Shown here: positions 14,720-21,679 of the stretch, one piece after another | Numbering within the stretch: position 1 is the first letter of the stretch | Layout: every line of letters begins with the position of its first letter | Assembly: GCA_028292835.1 (NCBI GenBank) | Contig: JAQGLP010000360.1 | Coordinates: 1-22,207 of the forward strand | From: Variovorax sp. | GTDB lineage: Bacteria > Pseudomonadota > Gammaproteobacteria > Burkholderiales > Burkholderiaceae_C | DNA length: 22,207 nucleotides | Direction of reading: 5' to 3' | Program-made: the position numbers and the translations under genes | Notes under the pieces: generated by a model | The model's database searches: none | What the model was told of the DNA's origin: nothing | Seen by the model: the letters and a program-made list of their open reading frames with translations, nothing else

Positions 14720-15484
14720 GTGAAAAGCGAACCCCTGGCCCTCCTGGGCGCCTCCTGTCCCACCGGCTGCAAGAATTGCGGGCTGCGGGCGAATTCGGCC
14801 TTCCTGTCGGGGTCCGCCGCGGAACTCGACGCCATTGCGGACTTCCGCCAGGGCACCCGCGTGGTCGAGGCGGGCGCCACCATCGTGCCGGAGCATGGCA
14901 CCAGCAGCCGGTTGTTCACGCTCTATTCGGGCTGGGCCTTTCGCTACAAGACGCTCAGCGACGGGCGCCGCCAGATCCTCAACTTCCTGCTGCCGGGCGA
15001 CTTCATCGGCTTGCAGGACGAGTTCGCCGACGGCCAGACCCACGGCGTCGAGGCGGCGACCACCTGCACGCTGTGCGTGTTCCCGCGCGATCGGCTCTGG
15101 CAGGTGCTGCACAGCCAGCCCAAGCTGGGCTACGACCTCACCTGGCTGGCGGCGCGCGAGGAAAAGATGGTCGACGACAACCTCGTCACCAACGGCCGGC
15201 GCAACGCCATCGAGCGCGTGGCGATGCTGCTGATGCACCTGTACCGGCGCGCCGAGCGTGTCGGCATGGCGCACAAGGGCGGGATCGAGTTCCCGTTCAA
15301 CCAGCAGCACATGGCCGATGCGCTCGGGCTCTCGCTGGTCCACACCAACAAGACGCTGCGCCGCCTGCGCCAGCTCGGCCTGCACAGCCTGGAGGGCGGT
15401 GCCCTGTGCATCCTGAACGCGGCCGCGCTCGAAAGCCTGGGCGACTATTTCGAGCGACCGCTGCGGCCGGTGCCGCTGATCTGA
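14720..15484 (+). CDS. Crp/Fnr-family transcriptional regulator with N-terminal cysteine cluster
   Basis: A 254-residue regulator (from the GTG at 14720) with a cyclic-nucleotide-binding-type beta-roll and a C-terminal winged HTH. The N-terminus has cysteines at 13, 17 and 20 (SCPTGCKNCGLR). A further cysteine pair, TTCTLCVF at about 116-119, includes one aligning with the fourth FNR ligand. Together these suggest an iron-sulfur or redox sensor, although the spacing differs from E. coli FNR. The body has LFTLYSGWAFRYK and LNFLLPGDFIGLQ, and the HTH is QQHMADALGLSLVHTNKTLR. A GTG at 14699 would add seven residues; neither start has a clear ribosome site. It is divergent from the BLUF gene and probably autoregulated. 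Confidence 0.92.
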   Translation: MKSEPLALLGASCPTGCKNCGLRANSAFLSGSAAELDAIADFRQGTRVVEAGATIVPEHGTSSRLFTLYSGWAFRYKTLSDGRRQILNFLLPGDFIGLQDEFADGQTHGVEAATTCTLCVFPRDRLWQVLHSQPKLGYDLTWLAAREEKMVDDNLVTNGRRNAIERVAMLLMHLYRRAERVGMAHKGGIEFPFNQQHMADALGLSLVHTNKTLRRLRQLGLHSLEGGALCILNAAALESLGDYFERPLRPVPLI

Positions 15485-15497
15485 CGGGCCGCGGTCC

Positions 15498-15513
15498 CCG
15501 GCCTGCGGGCCGG
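15498..15513 (+). terminator. GC hairpin after the Crp/Fnr gene
   Basis: CCGGCC and GGCCGG pair around a TGCG tetraloop, 13 bp after the stop codon. The stem is strong but lacks a T-run, so it may stabilise the 3' end or assist factor-dependent termination. Confidence 0.35.
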
Positions 15514-15522
15514 CGGCGCGCC

Positions 15523-15528
15523 GATAAT
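15523..15528 (+). promoter_or_regulatory. Candidate -10 (GATAAT) of glmU
   Basis: GATAAT matches five of six consensus positions and lies inside an inverted repeat, GGCGCG (15515-15520) with CGCGCC (15530-15535). No good -35 is visible. It would give a leader of about 36 nt before the glmU ATG. Confidence 0.35.
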
Positions 15529-15570
15529 GCGCGCCAGTTTCGACCAACGTATCCCCGTGGACTCCAACCT

Positions 15571-17013
15571 ATGACCGCACTCCCAGAATCCGCGCCCCCG
15601 GCGCCCGTCGACGTGGTGGTCATGGCCGCCGGCAAGGGCACGCGCATGAAGAGCGCCCTGCCCAAGGTGCTGCACCGCCTGGGCGGGCGTCCGCTGCTGT
15701 CGCATGTGACCGCGACCGCCCGCCGACTGGGCGCTCGGCGGGTGGTGGTGGTGACGGGGCACGGGGCCGAGCAGGTCGAGGCCTCGCTGGCGGCCGATGC
15801 ACAAGCCGCTGGCGCGCCGGCGGCCCTGCGCTGCGTGCGCCAGATGCCGCAGCTCGGCACCGGCCACGCAGGGCAGCAGGCCCTGCCCGAATTGGCGGAC
15901 GACGGCATCGTGGTGGTGCTGTCGGGCGACGTGCCGCTGATCGGCGAAGCCGCGCTGCGCGCCCTGGTCACGGCCTGCGCCGGCGAGCGCCTTGCCCTGC
16001 TGACCATCGAGTTCGACGACCCGACGGGCTATGGCCGCATCGTGCGCGACCACGGCGCGTCGGGCGCGGTGCGAGCCATCGTCGAGCAGAAGGACGCCGA
16101 CGCGGCCCAGCGCGCCATCCGCGAGGTCTACAGCGGCGTCATGGCCGCGCCGGCGCGGCTGCTCAGGGGCTGGCTCGCGCGGCTCGACAACCGCAACGCG
16201 CAAAACGAGTACTACCTGACCGACGTGGTCAGGCTGGCCGCGGCCGATGGCGTCGAGGTGGTGGCGCACCGCACCGATGACGCGCTGCAGGTGGCCGGTG
16301 TCAACAGCCCGTCGCAGCTCGCCGCGCTGGAGCGCGCGTTCCAGCACCGCCAAGCCGAGGCGCTGATGGCGCAGGGCGTGCGGCTGGCCGACCCGGCGCG
16401 CCTGGATGTGCGCGGTACGCTGGCTTGCGGGGCCGACGTGGAGATCGACGTCAACTGCGTGTTCGAGGGTGCGGTGACGCTGGGCACGGGTGTGCGCATC
16501 GGCGCCAACTGCGTGATCGCCAACGCGGGTATCGAGGCTGGCGCGGTAATCCATCCATTCACCCACATCGATGGCGAGAGCGCCGGTGTGACGGTGGGGG
16601 AAGGTGCGCGCATCGGCCCGTTCGCGCGGCTTCGGCCCGGCGCGCGGCTCGGCGCCGAGGTGCACATCGGCAACTTCGTCGAGGTCAAGAACTCGACGCT
16701 GGCGGCCGGCGCCAAGGCCAACCACCTGGCCTACCTGGGCGACGCGACGGTGGGCGAGCGCGTCAACTACGGGGCGGGCAGCATCACCGCCAACTACGAC
16801 GGCGCCAACAAGCACCGCACCGTGATCGAGGCCGACGTGCACGTCGGCAGCAACTGCGTGTTGGTGGCGCCCATCACGCTCGGCGCCGGCGGCACGGTGG
16901 GCGGTGGATCGACGCTCAGCAAGAGCACCGAGCCCGGCGCACTCACGGTGGCGCGCGGGCGGCAGGTGAGCTTCGCCAACTGGCAGCGGCCGAGCAAGTC
17001 GGCCAAGGGATGA
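15571..17013 (+). CDS. glmU: Bifunctional UDP-N-acetylglucosamine pyrophosphorylase / glucosamine-1-phosphate N-acetyltransferase GlmU
   Basis: A 480-residue cytoplasmic enzyme. It acetylates glucosamine-1-phosphate and then couples it to UTP, making UDP-GlcNAc for peptidoglycan and LPS. The N-terminal uridyltransferase domain (about 10-245) has VVVMAAGKGTRMKS followed by PKVLH, then LSGDVPL and NAQNEYYLTD. The C-terminal left-handed beta-helix (about 265-470) shows hexapeptide repeats, the RPGARLG stretch, ANHLAYLGDA with catalytic His385, and NYDGANKH. The length is some 25 residues above E. coli GlmU, mostly at the N-terminus and in loops. GlmS, the other committed enzyme, lies 735 bp downstream beyond a divergent Lrp-type gene. 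Confidence 0.98.
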   Translation: MTALPESAPPAPVDVVVMAAGKGTRMKSALPKVLHRLGGRPLLSHVTATARRLGARRVVVVTGHGAEQVEASLAADAQAAGAPAALRCVRQMPQLGTGHAGQQALPELADDGIVVVLSGDVPLIGEAALRALVTACAGERLALLTIEFDDPTGYGRIVRDHGASGAVRAIVEQKDADAAQRAIREVYSGVMAAPARLLRGWLARLDNRNAQNEYYLTDVVRLAAADGVEVVAHRTDDALQVAGVNSPSQLAALERAFQHRQAEALMAQGVRLADPARLDVRGTLACGADVEIDVNCVFEGAVTLGTGVRIGANCVIANAGIEAGAVIHPFTHIDGESAGVTVGEGARIGPFARLRPGARLGAEVHIGNFVEVKNSTLAAGAKANHLAYLGDATVGERVNYGAGSITANYDGANKHRTVIEADVHVGSNCVLVAPITLGAGGTVGGGSTLSKSTEPGALTVARGRQVSFANWQRPSKSAKG

Positions 17014-17020
17014 GCCGGAC

Positions 17021-17037
17021 GCTATCGTTTTGATAGC
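17021..17037. repeat. Short dispersed hairpin repeat, copy 2 (GCTATC-GTTTT-GATAGC)
   Basis: A perfect 6-bp inverted repeat with a 5-nt loop, starting 7 bp after the glmU stop. Arms and the following CTG match copy 1 at 11626-11642, and only the loop differs. As RNA it would form a modest 3' hairpin for glmU. Confidence 0.6.
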
Positions 17038-17119
17038 TGTCCGCGCAGGATCGGGCAGGCGGCGCGGCCTGATCCGGCAGTAAGCCCGTCGGAGCGTGAA
17101 GGCGGCGCCCCGACACCGG

Positions 17120-17611
17120 TCAGCCTGGGAGCGCGATCGGCACCCGGGGTTCGAACTTCACCCGCTTCACGCTGAAGAACGCCTTGACGTTGCGCACGTT
17201 GGCGTCAGCGGTGAACAGGCGCTGCGCCAGCGCCAGGTAGGCCGGCATGTCGCGCATGGCCACGACCAGCACGAAATCGGGCCCGGGCGAGACACGCCAG
17301 CACTGCTGCACGGCGTCGTCGACCGCCACGCGCGCCTCGAAGGCGTCGAGCGAGGCGTTGTCCTGGCGGTCCAGTGAAATCTCCACCACTGCCTGCAGGC
17401 CGTGGCCGAGCAGGGCCGCCAGGCGGTCCGGCGACAGCAGCGCCACCTCGCGCTCGATCAGGCCGGCCGCGCGCAGGCGCTGCACGCGGCGCAGACAGGT
17501 GGGCGGGGAAATGCGCAGGTCGGCGGCCAGTTGCTGGTTGGTGGGCGAGGCATCGCGCTGCAGGGCATCGAGCAAGGCCAGGTCCATGGCATCCAGTTCA
17601 GTTGATTCCAT
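17120..17611 (-). CDS. Lrp/AsnC-family transcriptional regulator
   Basis: A 163-residue regulator of the feast/famine family. An N-terminal helix-turn-helix (about residues 8-55) includes LLDALQRDASPTNQQLAADL and SPPTCLRRVQRLRAAGLI. A C-terminal RAM ligand and oligomerisation domain (about 70-150) has VVEISLDRQD, CWRVSPGPDFVLVVAMRDM and VRNVKAFFSVKRVKF. The effector, usually an amino acid, is unknown. It is divergent from glmS over 137 AT-rich bp carrying several GAAT/ATTC-type inverted repeats, so it may control itself and possibly glmS. Confidence 0.93.
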   Translation of the reverse strand: MESTELDAMDLALLDALQRDASPTNQQLAADLRISPPTCLRRVQRLRAAGLIEREVALLSPDRLAALLGHGLQAVVEISLDRQDNASLDAFEARVAVDDAVQQCWRVSPGPDFVLVVAMRDMPAYLALAQRLFTADANVRNVKAFFSVKRVKFEPRVPIALPG

Positions 17612-17613
17612 AA

Positions 17614-17625
17614 AAATAGCTATTT
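17614..17625. promoter_or_regulatory. 12-bp palindrome next to the Lrp/AsnC start
   Basis: AAATAGCTATTT is perfectly self-complementary and begins 2 bp upstream of the Lrp/AsnC start codon. Its position inside the presumed leader suits an autoregulatory operator. Confidence 0.4.
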
Positions 17626-17655
17626 AGAATTAATATTTCTTTGTATACGGCAAAA

Positions 17656-17676
17656 GAATTATTATTTCAATAATTC
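17656..17676. promoter_or_regulatory. Lrp-type operator candidate upstream of glmS
   Basis: GAATTATT (17656-17663) and AATAATTC (17669-17676) are a perfect 8-bp inverted repeat with a 5-bp spacer. Related GAAT...TTC elements lie at 17627-17639 and 17679-17698. AT-rich palindromes of this size are typical targets of Lrp/AsnC proteins. Confidence 0.5.
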
Positions 17677-17748
17677 AAGAATAAAAAAATAAATATTCAC
17701 TCTCCAGTCTCTACCATCGCGACTTCTCTTCTTCTCAAAGGCAATTCC

Positions 17749-19644
17749 ATGTGCGGCATCGTCGGCGCGGCCTCCCATCGCAACATCGTCCCGATCCTGG
17801 TACAGGGCCTGCAGCGGCTCGAATACCGCGGCTACGACTCCTGTGGCGTCGCCATCCACGACAGCGGGCTGACGCGCGCGCGCACCACCTCGCGCGTGGC
17901 CGAACTGCTGGCGCAGGTGCATGAGGAGCATCTCGAAGGCCTGACCGGCATCGCCCACACCCGCTGGGCCACCCACGGCGCGCCGGCGGTGCACAACGCG
18001 CACCCGCATTTCAGCCACGGTCCTGGCGTGGCGCCGCAAGGCGGGGCCGGCACGCCGGCCAGGCCGCCGCGCGTGGCGCTGGTGCACAACGGCATCATCG
18101 AGAACCACGACGAACTGCGCGCCAAGCTCGAGGCCCGCGGCTACGTCTTCGCCAGCCAGACCGACACCGAGGTCATCGCGCACCTGGTCGACAGTCTGTA
18201 CGACGGCGACCTGTTCGAGGCCGTCAAGGCCGCTGTGCGGCAACTGCAGGGCGCCTACGCCATCGCGGTGATGAGCCGCGACGAGCCGCAGCGCGTGGTC
18301 GGCGCGCGCGCCGGCTCGCCGCTGATTCTGGGCGTGGGCGCCGACGGCCGGGAAAACTTCCTCGCCAGCGACGCCATGGCGCTGGCCGGCGTGACCGACC
18401 AGATCGTCTACCTGGAGGAGGGCGACGTGGTCGATCTGCAGCCCGGCAAGTACTGGATCGTCGACCATGCGCACAAGCCCGCGAGCCGCCCGGTGCGCAC
18501 GGTGCGCGCGCACAGCGGCGCCGCCGAGCTGGGACCCTACCGCCACTACATGCAAAAGGAAATCTTCGAGCAGCCGCGCGCCATCGCCGACACGCTCGAA
18601 GGCGTGCTGGGCGTGGCGCCCGAACTGTTCGACGGCGTCGGCGAGGACGGCGCCACCACCGCCAGCGCGCACCGCGTCTTCAAAGAGATCGACCGCGTGC
18701 TGATCCTGGCCTGCGGCACCAGCTACTACAGCGGCTGCACCGCCAAGTACTGGCTGGAAGGCATCGCGAAGATCCCGACGCAGGTCGAAATCGCGAGCGA
18801 ATACCGCTACCGCGACTCGGTGCCCGATCCGCGCACGCTGGTGGTCACCATCACGCAGTCGGGCGAGACCGCCGACACGCTGGCCGCGCTCAGGCACGCG
18901 GTCGGGCTGGGCATGACGCAGACGCTGACGATCTGCAACGTCGCCACCAGCGCCATGGTGCGCGAGTGCAAGCTGGCCTACATCACGCGCGCCGGGGTGG
19001 AGATCGGCGTGGCCTCGACCAAGGCGTTTACCACGCAGCTGGCGGGCCTGTTCCTGCTGGCGCTGGCGCTGGCGCAGGCCAAGGGGCGGCTCTCCGACAC
19101 CGACGAGGCGCGCTACCTGGCCGAGATGCGCCACCTGCCGGTCGCGCTGCAGTCGGTGCTGGCGCTGGAGCCCCAGATCATCGGCTGGTCCGAGCAGTTC
19201 GCGCAGAAGGAAAACGCGCTGTTCCTGGGGCGCGGCCTGCACTATCCGATCGCGCTCGAAGGCGCGCTCAAGTTGAAGGAAGTGACGTACATCCACGCCG
19301 AGGCCTACGCCGCCGGCGAGCTCAAGCACGGCCCGCTGGCGCTCGTCACCAGCGAGATGCCGGTCGTCACCGTGGCGCCCAACGACGCCCTGCTGGAAAA
19401 GTTGAAGAGCAACCTGCAGGAGGTGCGCGCGCGGGGCGGCGTGCTCTACGTGCTGGCGGACGACCACACCCGCATCGAAAGCAGCGAGGGACTGCACGTC
19501 ATCCGCATGCCCGAGCACTACGGTGCGCTCAGTCCGCTGCTGCATGTCGTGCCGCTGCAGCTGCTGGCCTACCACACCGCCTGCGCGCGCGGCACCGACG
19601 TCGACAAGCCGCGCAACCTGGCCAAGAGCGTGACGGTGGAATGA
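17749..19644 (+). CDS. glmS: Glutamine-fructose-6-phosphate aminotransferase (isomerizing) GlmS
   Basis: A 631-residue cytoplasmic enzyme that makes glucosamine-6-phosphate from fructose-6-phosphate and glutamine. Cys2 is the glutaminase nucleophile, and HTRWATHG and HNGIIENH mark the N-terminal domain (1 to about 245). Two SIS domains follow: ILACGTSYYSG with TQSGETADT, and LFLGRGLHYPIALEGALKLKE. The conserved C-terminus is KPRNLAKSVTVE. It is about 20 residues longer than E. coli GlmS because of a Gly/Pro/Ala-rich insert at about residues 90-107, between NAHPH and VHNG. No glmS ribozyme is expected in proteobacteria and none was seen. It is divergent from the Lrp/AsnC gene. Confidence 0.98.
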   Translation: MCGIVGAASHRNIVPILVQGLQRLEYRGYDSCGVAIHDSGLTRARTTSRVAELLAQVHEEHLEGLTGIAHTRWATHGAPAVHNAHPHFSHGPGVAPQGGAGTPARPPRVALVHNGIIENHDELRAKLEARGYVFASQTDTEVIAHLVDSLYDGDLFEAVKAAVRQLQGAYAIAVMSRDEPQRVVGARAGSPLILGVGADGRENFLASDAMALAGVTDQIVYLEEGDVVDLQPGKYWIVDHAHKPASRPVRTVRAHSGAAELGPYRHYMQKEIFEQPRAIADTLEGVLGVAPELFDGVGEDGATTASAHRVFKEIDRVLILACGTSYYSGCTAKYWLEGIAKIPTQVEIASEYRYRDSVPDPRTLVVTITQSGETADTLAALRHAVGLGMTQTLTICNVATSAMVRECKLAYITRAGVEIGVASTKAFTTQLAGLFLLALALAQAKGRLSDTDEARYLAEMRHLPVALQSVLALEPQIIGWSEQFAQKENALFLGRGLHYPIALEGALKLKEVTYIHAEAYAAGELKHGPLALVTSEMPVVTVAPNDALLEKLKSNLQEVRARGGVLYVLADDHTRIESSEGLHVIRMPEHYGALSPLLHVVPLQLLAYHTACARGTDVDKPRNLAKSVTVE

Positions 19645-19651
19645 GGCAGGG

Positions 19652-19671
19652 CCATGGGGGTCCTCCCATGG
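19652..19671 (+). terminator. Hairpin just after glmS
   Basis: CCATGGG (19652-19658) pairs with CCCATGG (19665-19671) around a 6-nt loop, 7 bp after the glmS stop codon. There is no T-run. Confidence 0.4.
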
Positions 19672-19704
19672 GCAGTAGCCGCTCTGGTCGAGGCCCTTTC
19701 GGTC

Positions 19705-19730
19705 CGCGGGACCACCCCGCCGGTCCCGCG
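19705..19730 (+). terminator. Strong 9-bp GC hairpin downstream of glmS
   Basis: CGCGGGACC (19705-19713) pairs perfectly with GGTCCCGCG (19722-19730) around an 8-nt loop. It is the second of two tandem stems after glmS. Lacking a U-tract, it is not a classic intrinsic terminator but could block 3' decay or aid termination. Confidence 0.5.
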
Positions 19731-19913
19731 CCAAGGGCGGTGATCGGCTATCGGCAAATCCAAACGACCAGTCAACTTTGTAACTAGAAGTGTGAACTTT
19801 GTCTCAGACTTTCAACTGGAAAAAAACCGGTCCTGGTCTGCCAGCGCAGATGGGTGCGAAAGTCCATAGGGCCGGCACAAGCATGTATTAATGTCAAACA
19901 GCAAGGTACGTTG

Positions 19914-19942
19914 TTGAACTTAAGTGTTAACAACATTACATT
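19914..19942 (+). promoter_or_regulatory. Candidate sigma-70 promoter of the small ORF
   Basis: TTGAAC (19914-19919) and TACATT (19937-19942) are separated by 17 bp, each matching consensus at four of six positions. The promoter sits within the AT-rich strip and over the GTTGTT/AACAAC inverted repeat (19910-19934). It predicts a leader of about 60 nt. Confidence 0.4.
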
Positions 19943-20010
19943 TTCTGACTTGCTTTGAACTTGTGAGAACCGGCGAACGTCCCACCCAGAACAGTTGTTA
20001 GGTACATTCC

Positions 20011-20229
20011 ATGGAAACACCGGTTCAGCCCTTAGCTTTGACCGTTACCGAAACCGAATCCGGGACTTTCCAGTGGTTGATCCTGGAAATGCGCGACGAG
20101 GCGAACGAGCTGTTTTGCTACTGGCCGCGCCGTGTCGCCTCGACCGACTACGAAAGCGCCAACGCTGCCTGGGTGGGTGGCTACCTCGCATTGCGCCATC
20201 TGCTGCGGATGAACGGGAGCACGACCTGA
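20011..20229 (+). CDS. Small protein of unknown function (72 aa)
   Basis: I do not recognise this family. The 72-residue product has an acidic first half (ETESGTFQWLILEMRDEANE) and then CYWPRRVASTDYESANAAWVGGYLALRHLLRMNG, with no signal peptide, membrane segment or known motif. It looks like a compact alpha/beta domain: two strands, then an Ala-rich helix. AGG lies 8 bp before the ATG. It has its own AT-rich upstream region with a plausible promoter, and the next gene on the same strand begins 103 bp later, which favours a real gene over a chance frame. The opposite strand is open here too, so coding remains to be shown. Confidence 0.65.
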   Translation: METPVQPLALTVTETESGTFQWLILEMRDEANELFCYWPRRVASTDYESANAAWVGGYLALRHLLRMNGSTT

Positions 20230-20332
20230 GCCGCCACACGGAGGCGCTAGGATAGGCAGCACCGCCGTGAAGCGGCCGGCACAGGACTGCGGCCCGCTTG
20301 CCGCTCCTTGCCCGCTCCCCAACTCCGCCACC

Positions 20333-21598
20333 ATGCCCACGACCCAGCTTTCGGTCTATTTCTTCCTCCAGGTGGCCTTGATCATCGTGGCCTGCCAGGC
20401 GGTGGGGCGGCTCGCCCAGAAGCTGGGCCAGCCGCAGGTGGTGGGCGAGATGATCGCCGGCGTGCTGCTGGGCCCCTCCCTGTTCGGCCTCTTCCTGCCG
20501 GAGTGGCAGCAGGCGCTCTTCCCCAAGGAGACGCGCGGCGTGCTCTACGTGGGCGGACAGCTCGGCGTCGGCCTCTACATGTTCCTGGTCGGCACCGAGT
20601 TTCGCGCCGACCACTTCCGCAGCCGCTACCGCAGCGCGCTGTCGGTGTCGGCCGCCGGCATCGCGGTGCCGTTCGTGCTGGCGTTCGCGCTGGCGCCCTG
20701 GCTGCTGACGATCCCGGGGCTGTTCGCCGGGCGCGCCAAGCCGCTGGAGGCGTCGCTGTTCCTCGGCGCGGCGACCGCCATCACGGCGTTTCCGATGCTG
20801 GCGCGCATCATCCAGGAGCGCGGCCTGGCGGGCACCTCGCTGGGCACGCTGGCGTTGACGGCCGGCGCCGTGGACGACGCGGCCGCCTGGTGCATCCTGG
20901 CGGTGGTGCTGGCGAGCTTCGGCGGTGCCTGGGGCGGTGCCTACGCGGCGATCGGCGGCGGCGTGGCTTTCGCGCTGTTCATGGTGCTGGCGGGCTCGCG
21001 GCTGCTGCGGCGCATCGGGGACTCGGTGCGCCCCGACCGGCCGCTCGCCGCAAGCCTGCTGGCGCTCGTGCTGGTGCTGTTCTGCCTGAGCGCCTGGGCG
21101 ATGGACGCCATCGGCATCCATGCCGTGTTCGGCGGCTTCATCCTGGGCGCCGTGCTGCCCAGGGGAGCGCTCACCGCCAAGCTGCGCGAGCAGCTGCAGC
21201 CGTTCGTCGTGGTCTTCCTGCTGCCGATGTTCTTCACGTATTCGGGCCTCAACACCCGCATGGGCATGGTGATGCAGCCGGCGCTGATGGGCGCGGCCAT
21301 CGCCATCCTGCTGGCCTCGTTCTGCGGCAAGTTCATCGCCTGCTGGGCGGCCGCGCGGCTGACCGGCGAGAACCCGCGCGACGCGGCGGCGATCGGCGCG
21401 CTGATGAACGCGCGCGGCCTGATGGAGCTGATCATCGTCAACATCGGCCTGCAGGCCGGCGTGATCGAGCCGGGACTGTTCTCGATCCTGGTGCTGATGG
21501 CGATCTTGACCACGCTGCTGGCGACGCCGCTGTTCAACTGGGTGGTGCGCGCGGACGCGCGCGCCGTGGTGCCCGAGGCCAAAGCGCTCGGCCGCTGA
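20333..21598 (+). CDS. Cation:proton antiporter, CPA2 (KefB/NapA-like)
   Basis: A 421-residue inner-membrane protein with about 11-12 hydrophobic segments that would exchange Na+ or K+ for H+. Family marks are LGQPQVVGEMIAGVLLGPSL near the N-terminus, the FLGAATAITAFPMLARI region, the paired ion-binding aspartates Asp181-Asp182 in VDDAAAW, and FGGFILGAVLPRG. The double aspartate points to the electrogenic type. No TrkA-N or other cytoplasmic regulatory domain follows the membrane part. I start at the ATG at 20333, where the first transmembrane helix begins soon after; a GTG at 20267 would add a Pro-rich 22-residue extension unlike the family. Confidence 0.92.
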   Translation: MPTTQLSVYFFLQVALIIVACQAVGRLAQKLGQPQVVGEMIAGVLLGPSLFGLFLPEWQQALFPKETRGVLYVGGQLGVGLYMFLVGTEFRADHFRSRYRSALSVSAAGIAVPFVLAFALAPWLLTIPGLFAGRAKPLEASLFLGAATAITAFPMLARIIQERGLAGTSLGTLALTAGAVDDAAAWCILAVVLASFGGAWGGAYAAIGGGVAFALFMVLAGSRLLRRIGDSVRPDRPLAASLLALVLVLFCLSAWAMDAIGIHAVFGGFILGAVLPRGALTAKLREQLQPFVVVFLLPMFFTYSGLNTRMGMVMQPALMGAAIAILLASFCGKFIACWAAARLTGENPRDAAAIGALMNARGLMELIIVNIGLQAGVIEPGLFSILVLMAILTTLLATPLFNWVVRADARAVVPEAKALGR

Positions 21599-21625
21599 GC
21601 GCTGTCGCGGCTGGACACCATTCAG

Positions 21626-21678
21626 GCTCCCGCTCTCGCCGGGCGGGCACGGGCAGCCGCCGAAAAGACAGCGGGAGC
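21626..21678. terminator. Inverted repeat between convergent antiporter and permease genes
   Basis: GCTCCCGCT (21626-21634) and AGCGGGAGC (21670-21678) are exact 9-bp inverted copies with a 35-nt GC-rich loop. They occupy most of the 81-bp gap between two convergent stop codons, so a shared bidirectional terminator is likely. No T-run is present. Confidence 0.45.
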
Positions 21679-21679
21679 G

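Larger units (their letters stand above)
19645..20010. other. 366-bp gap between glmS and the small ORF
   Basis: No gene is supported here. The first 90 bp are GC-rich and hold two hairpins, at 19652-19671 and 19705-19730. From about 19750 the sequence turns AT-rich, with AACTTTGT repeated at 19774 and 19795, further GAACTT copies at 19916 and 19956, a partial palindrome at 19910-19934 and a likely promoter. Confidence 0.7.

Noticed and set aside
17662..19734. A 690-residue minus-strand frame opposite glmS
   Set aside because: It is a shadow of GlmS, and the translation is R/H/Q/V-rich without motifs.
19645..20010. Possible riboswitch or ribozyme near glmS
   Set aside because: The region lies downstream of glmS, and no known riboswitch core could be recognised. 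The glmS ribozyme lies upstream of the gene in Gram-positive bacteria.
20267..20332. GTG-start extension of the antiporter
   Set aside because: The added residues are Pro/Ala-rich and unlike the short N-termini of CPA2 proteins, although AGG about 10 nt upstream of the GTG keeps it possible.
20045..21121. Minus-strand frame over the small ORF and antiporter
   Set aside because: Composition is typical of antisense GC-rich sequence, while the plus strand shows clear transmembrane and ion-site motifs.
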